From Aquilaria yunnanensis (taxonomy: Eukaryota > Streptophyta > Magnoliopsida > Malvales > Thymelaeaceae): a stretch of 64,000 nucleotides of DNA. The position numbers and the translations under genes were made by a program. The stretch spans positions 35,996,001-36,060,000 of the forward strand of contig CM077597.1 in the NCBI GenBank assembly GCA_039654915.1, in the 5' to 3' direction. The notes beneath the pieces were generated by a model. That model made no database searches. It was not told the origin of the DNA and saw nothing but the letters and a program-made list of their open reading frames with translations. Shown here in pieces: positions 60,735 to 64,000 of the stretch. The stretch's first letter is position 1. Each line of letters starts with the position of its first letter.

Positions 60735-62388
60735 TGTTGTGTTGTCTTCTTTTCAGGACTTAAGTGGAGATAAGCTACAAGAATCAAGTGAGTTGCTGCC
60801 CATCCAAGAAGTTGGTGTTCCTAAAATTCTAAGTCATGTCCCATGCATTAAAACAACAAAGGAGGTTGAGAAGGAAAAAGTTAAGGTAAGCCTAAGTGAT
60901 TTCATATGCAAAAGTTTGCCTAACATTGTTTCTTATCCTATGTTTCAAGGGGATGAAATTAATGCAACTCCAACCGAAGCCATTAAGTGCAAAGGTGGAA
61001 ATTTTGTGGTTCCAAAGGAAGATACTTGGAGACTAAGTCCAACCACTGTAATGTATTTCTTCCTTACACTTAGATATGATGTAGTTTTGCATGAAAATCT
61101 CAAACAATGTGTGTTTGCTTGCAATGTTATTTTGACAAATGGTTTTCATGAAACTAGATTAAGAGAAGGAAGTAAACATGGAAATTTGACAAAATATGGT
61201 TTAAAAGCTTCTAATTCTTTGGTTTTGTGGTCTTTTGTTTTTGAATTTGTTTACTTTGCATCCATGTCACATTGTTTTGTTTTGCCTCAAGTTAAATCTA
61301 CTTCTTTGAAATTTTTCATGCATAAATTAGCTCATACACATACATTACATATTTCTTTGATCGCCATTCATGTTCAGCCCATTTTTGTGTGTCAATCTTT
61401 AATTTCCAGCAAGTATTTTTTTGTCATGACACATGCATTACACAAACTTTTGAGTCTTGATCTTTTTGCTTTATGTCTAAACCTGAAAGTTTTTATTTTG
61501 AGTGAAAATTCTGGTTTTAAATTCAGCCTTTTAAGGAGGTATGTTGAGTCCTTTGTTTTGTGTCACATCCCATGCACAAATTTCATGCATTGTTGTGCAT
61601 ATACATGCAAAAATAAGTTTGCTACTGAATTGGTTTCACTTAATCCTATCTACTCCAATCTTGTTTCATTTAAAATGCTTAGGATTTTTGTGAAATTCGT
61701 GCATCCTTGTTTTGTTATTAGTTTAGGCCACAATGTGTTCAATTCTTGTTTGCTTGAATGGCCGATGCAAACTATTGTCTTGACATGCATAACTTGTGCT
61801 TTTCATAACCATAACACTTGTGTGAGTTTAGGTCCATTTGTTTTGAGTGCATACAGCATCCCTAGGGTAAATTATTCCTACACTTTTACTTGTTGTGAGA
61901 ATAATGTTTTTGAGATGGTAGAGGCAATGAAAGTGATGCCTAGAGTTAAGATGAAAATTGTGCAAACATTCAGATTTTTTGTGCTAGTTGTTTCAAGCTT
62001 TGTCTTTGATCCAGGAGGTATCATTGCATTTGGATATTGGTTCAGGTTTTGCACAAGATTAAAGCTCCATACACAAGCATTCCATCCTATTGGTTCATAT
62101 GTGAAAGGTAAGTGCTTATGTGTTGATTATTTCATTGTTATTGATTCAATTCCCTTTTCTAGTGTAGGTTTTGATTCGAGGACGAATCCTTCTAAGGAGG
62201 GGGGAGCTGATACGATCAAAGAATGCACAACCAAGGAAGGCAAGGACCCACTGAAGGTTTCTAGTGGACCATTGACAAGGAAAAGGGCTAAGGAGCCCAC
62301 TAGTGCACTTCAAGCTCGGATGTTGACAGATTGGCGATGTTCTGGTGGAAAAATCATATCTTCAGTTAAACAGATCAGAATTGAGTGA
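60721..62388 (+). CDS. Unknown ORF2 of element D, in place of pol
   Basis: An open frame from 60721 to a stop at 62386-62388, in the +1 frame relative to gag and overlapping its last 14 bases. It has no ATG at its start; the first in-frame ATG is near 60940 (PMFQGDE). About 490 residues are internal and the last about 60 lie in the 3' LTR. I see no DTG/DSG, FxDD/YxDD, HHCC or DDE signature, and I do not recognise the protein. Composition is Phe/Cys/His/Val rich with hydrophobic stretches at about 160-182 and 411-435 counted from 60739. The end before the LTR reads FDSRTNPSKEGG across the polypurine tract, as some plant gypsy frames do. It may be an env-like or otherwise novel ORF, or a chance frame in T-rich DNA. 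How it is expressed is unknown (see findings). Confidence 0.5.
   Translation, partial: SLFSSVVLSSFQDLSGDKLQESSELLPIQEVGVPKILSHVPCIKTTKEVEKEKVKVSLSDFICKSLPNIVSYPMFQGDEINATPTEAIKCKGGNFVVPKEDTWRLSPTTVMYFFLTLRYDVVLHENLKQCVFACNVILTNGFHETRLREGSKHGNLTKYGLKASNSLVLWSFVFEFVYFASMSHCFVLPQVKSTSLKFFMHKLAHTHTLHISLIAIHVQPIFVCQSLISSKYFFVMTHALHKLLSLDLFALCLNLKVFILSENSGFKFSLLRRYVESFVLCHIPCTNFMHCCAYTCKNKFATELVSLNPIYSNLVSFKMLRIFVKFVHPCFVISLGHNVFNSCLLEWPMQTIVLTCITCAFHNHNTCVSLGPFVLSAYSIPRVNYSYTFTCCENNVFEMVEAMKVMPRVKMKIVQTFRFFVLVVSSFVFDPGGIIAFGYWFRFCTRLKLHTQAFHPIGSYVKGKCLCVDYFIVIDSIPFSSVGFDSRTNPSKEGGADTIKECTTKEGKDPLKVSSGPLTRKRAKEPTSALQARMLTDWRCSGGKIISSVKQIRIE
62194..62207 (+). other. Polypurine tract of D
   Basis: AAGGAGGGGGGAGC immediately before the 3' LTR. 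Confidence 0.88.
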
Positions 62389-63229
62389 TTTTTGATTCAT
62401 TGGAAAGATAACATCTGGAGCTACAAGTCATATGAAGACCATCAAACCCAGTTTTCACGTTAAGGAGGTCCAATTTAGCTTCAAAGTCGCGATTTACGAG
62501 TTATCGCTGGTTCAGAAGCAGTTGCAGTATTTTGCGAATATCTTTCTATTCAGAAGTCCATTTTGTATGATTCAAGTGTGGTTTCGAAGCTAAGAAAGAG
62601 ATCTACAACTTTCATGTTTTACATTTTGAGAAATCATGGCTTCATGAAGTTCGAATTGCAGCTTGAAGTTAAAGACACAAGCAGGAACCTCCTGAGAAGA
62701 CTATTTTGTGGTTTTTATGGCCAATCTTATTTTGTAACGTATTTTATTTTATGTTCCTGTTTATTTACATTATTTAGGATTTTATTTAGGCCATGGAAGT
62801 GATTTAGGTCACTTAGGATAAATGGAATTCGCTGCACACCTTAAACATGTGTTAAAAGGGTGTAGGAATCCTAGTTTGACTAGGTTTTCTTGAGTCCTTT
62901 GTAACTAGGTTTCCTAGGTGACTTGGGCTGCGACTTTTGCTGAGTCTTTTACCCTAGTTTAGGCCTATATAAAGGCAAATATTCTGGATGTAAACATACA
63001 GATTATTGCCGAAATAATATTGCTCTTTGGAGAGGTTTTCTCTTTGGTTCTTGGCGGACTGCCTTGGTGCACAAGTATGCTTGTGTTCTTGGAGTTCTAT
63101 ACTTCTCGTTTCTAGTCACAGGTTGATTAGGGGTGGGGGTCTTCAAACCCAGTCTCTTTGATGTCTTGTGGAGCTTGAAAAACATCTTGGGCGAGTTTCA
63201 TGGTCGTTATACCATCGGGGTTCGCATCA
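62208..63229 (+). repeat. 3' LTR of D
   Basis: 1022 bp, nearly identical to the 5' LTR (about 11 substitutions, no indel seen). It ends GCATCA before ACATT. Confidence 0.92.
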
Positions 63230-64000
63230 ACATTAAACATAATTTTCTTTGGAACAGCTAATGAGTTGCAAAATGGACAGAATTGAACATTCAACCTCAA
63301 ACATCACTTTATTGCTTCATATATCATCCATACACCATGCATAGTGTATTTAAATGCATCGATGTATGATACATATGTGCTTGCTTAGTTGGGTATGTAC
63401 ACTAGCTTATCGGAGAGCCTTACAACAACAATGCACTCTAGAAACTTCAAAAGACAGTTGCTGCGTAAGGCAAAAAGTACCAACACTAAAATTAGAAAAT
63501 GTGCTCTACAAATCATGAAACAATTCAGTTTAATACTATACATATTGAAGTTCGTGTACCTGAATTTTCACAGGAAAATCCAAACTAAAACTATTAGTTT
63601 GAATGTTTTCTTTCAGGTGTTCCTGAAAATGGACAAAAAAGGGAGTAAGCTCTTTGTAAAGAACTTAGTAAGGGCTTTCAATGTAAAGTCTTCCATAGCA
63701 ACGTACCACCTGAAATCCAAAGACATAAAAACATGAAAAAACAACACATACACACAAATATGGCAATGATATGCTCCAACAAACACAGCAGCAAAACAAA
63801 TGAAATGTGCAACAACAATAACATTAAGGTTAGTCATAAACATTCAATAAAACAAAAAGATATCACTTGAGTAACACTATGAAAGCCCTCCTCAAGATTT
63901 TTCTTGGTCTTAGGAGTCTTTTAGGCCTTAGTTATTACTAACTTGGGCTCTAGAAAGCCTTCTTTCTTGCTACCATCTTTTGCATGGTAACACTAAGGCC
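63230..64000 (-). repeat. Family A LTR (A9), second part, runs off right edge
   Basis: Continues A9 after D, starting with the ACATT duplication. 63440-64000 is closely similar to 2180-2760 in the A6 LTR (for example gtaagctctttgtaaagaac and catagcaacgtaccacctg). The 115-codon plus-strand frame at 63389-63736 follows LTR sequence that is also in A6 and is not considered a gene. Confidence 0.8.

Larger units (their letters stand above)
57590..63229 (+). mobile_element. Element D, young gag-only LTR retrotransposon (TR-GAG-like)
   Basis: 5640-bp element flanked by ACATT at 57585-57589 and 63230-63234. LTRs 57590-58611 and 62208-63229 are both 1022 bp (TGATACGATC...GTTCGCATCA) and differ at about 11 positions by eye, so insertion is recent relative to everything else here. 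Internal order: primer site, about 0.9-kb leader, gag, unknown ORF, polypurine tract. No protease, RT, RNase H or integrase motif is present in any frame, so it depends on another element's enzymes. This layout matches the terminal-repeat-with-gag class described in plants. Confidence 0.9.

Noticed and set aside
63389..63736. Plus-strand frame of 115 codons at the right end
   Set aside because: Lies in LTR sequence; the A6 copy of the same segment is broken (only 62 codons at 2321-2509), so it is not conserved as coding.

Overview
This window is a block of higher-plant nuclear heterochromatin made almost entirely of LTR retrotransposons nested inside one another. I see no intact host gene, rRNA, tRNA or CRISPR array. 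The plant assignment rests on Ty3/gypsy polyproteins with the integrase C-terminal chromodomain-like tail of plant chromoviruses (Tekay/Del type), a TRIM (terminal-repeat retrotransposon in miniature) family, primer sites for the initiator-Met tRNA, very long LTRs, many solo LTRs, and a 'putative gypsy-type transposon' (PF04195-like) pseudogene. The species cannot be told from the sequence. For reference I name the repeat families A (chromovirus, LTR about 2.4 kb, at least seven insertions here), B (2.7 kb solo LTR), C (old repeat, possibly an LTR), D (young gag-only element), E (PF04195-like pseudogene), G (chromovirus with 3.6-4.1 kb LTRs) and TRIM-L / TRIM-R.

Layout, left to right. 1-1198: 5' part of a minus-strand A element (A6: gag, leader, primer site), whose 5' LTR is 1199-3634. 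3635-8576: older A LTR (A7) split by a solo LTR (A8, 5477-7953, target-site duplication AAATG). 8577-9940 and 51008-51374: two halves of one minus-strand C repeat, split by solo LTR A4 (9941-10945 plus 49522-51007). A4 is itself split by a complete plus-strand element A3 (10946-49521). A3's 5' LTR holds solo LTR B (13240-15966, TSD GAGTA), and its gag is split by a complete minus-strand element A1 (16372-42609, TSD TGGTT). A1 carries solo LTR A5 just upstream of its gag (37532-39973, TSD ATGTT) and, inside its integrase, a 13.7-kb composite block (19741-33488, TSD GGATC). 51375-54607: E pseudogene and flanks. 54608-56815: second C copy in opposite orientation. 56816-64000: minus-strand A LTR (A9) split by element D (57590-63229, TSD ACATT).

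The duplications give a clear insertion order: C, then A4, then A3, then A1 (and B), then the composite block and A5. D, with two 1022-bp LTRs differing at about 11 positions by eye, is the youngest datable element. All A and G coding regions are broken by stops, frameshifts or loss of catalytic residues.

Two things stand out. (1) The composite block is TRIM-L (+), the 12.7-kb element G (-) and TRIM-R (-) joined end to end with only 4-6 bases between them. The only target-site duplication found is the one around the whole block. It looks like three retroelement cDNAs joined and integrated as one unit. The TRIM and G LTR ends resemble each other, which fits G-type integrase acting on both. (2) Element D has a gag but no protease, reverse transcriptase or integrase. 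In their place is an uninterrupted frame of about 550 codons with no recognisable domain, overlapping the end of gag at a T-run.
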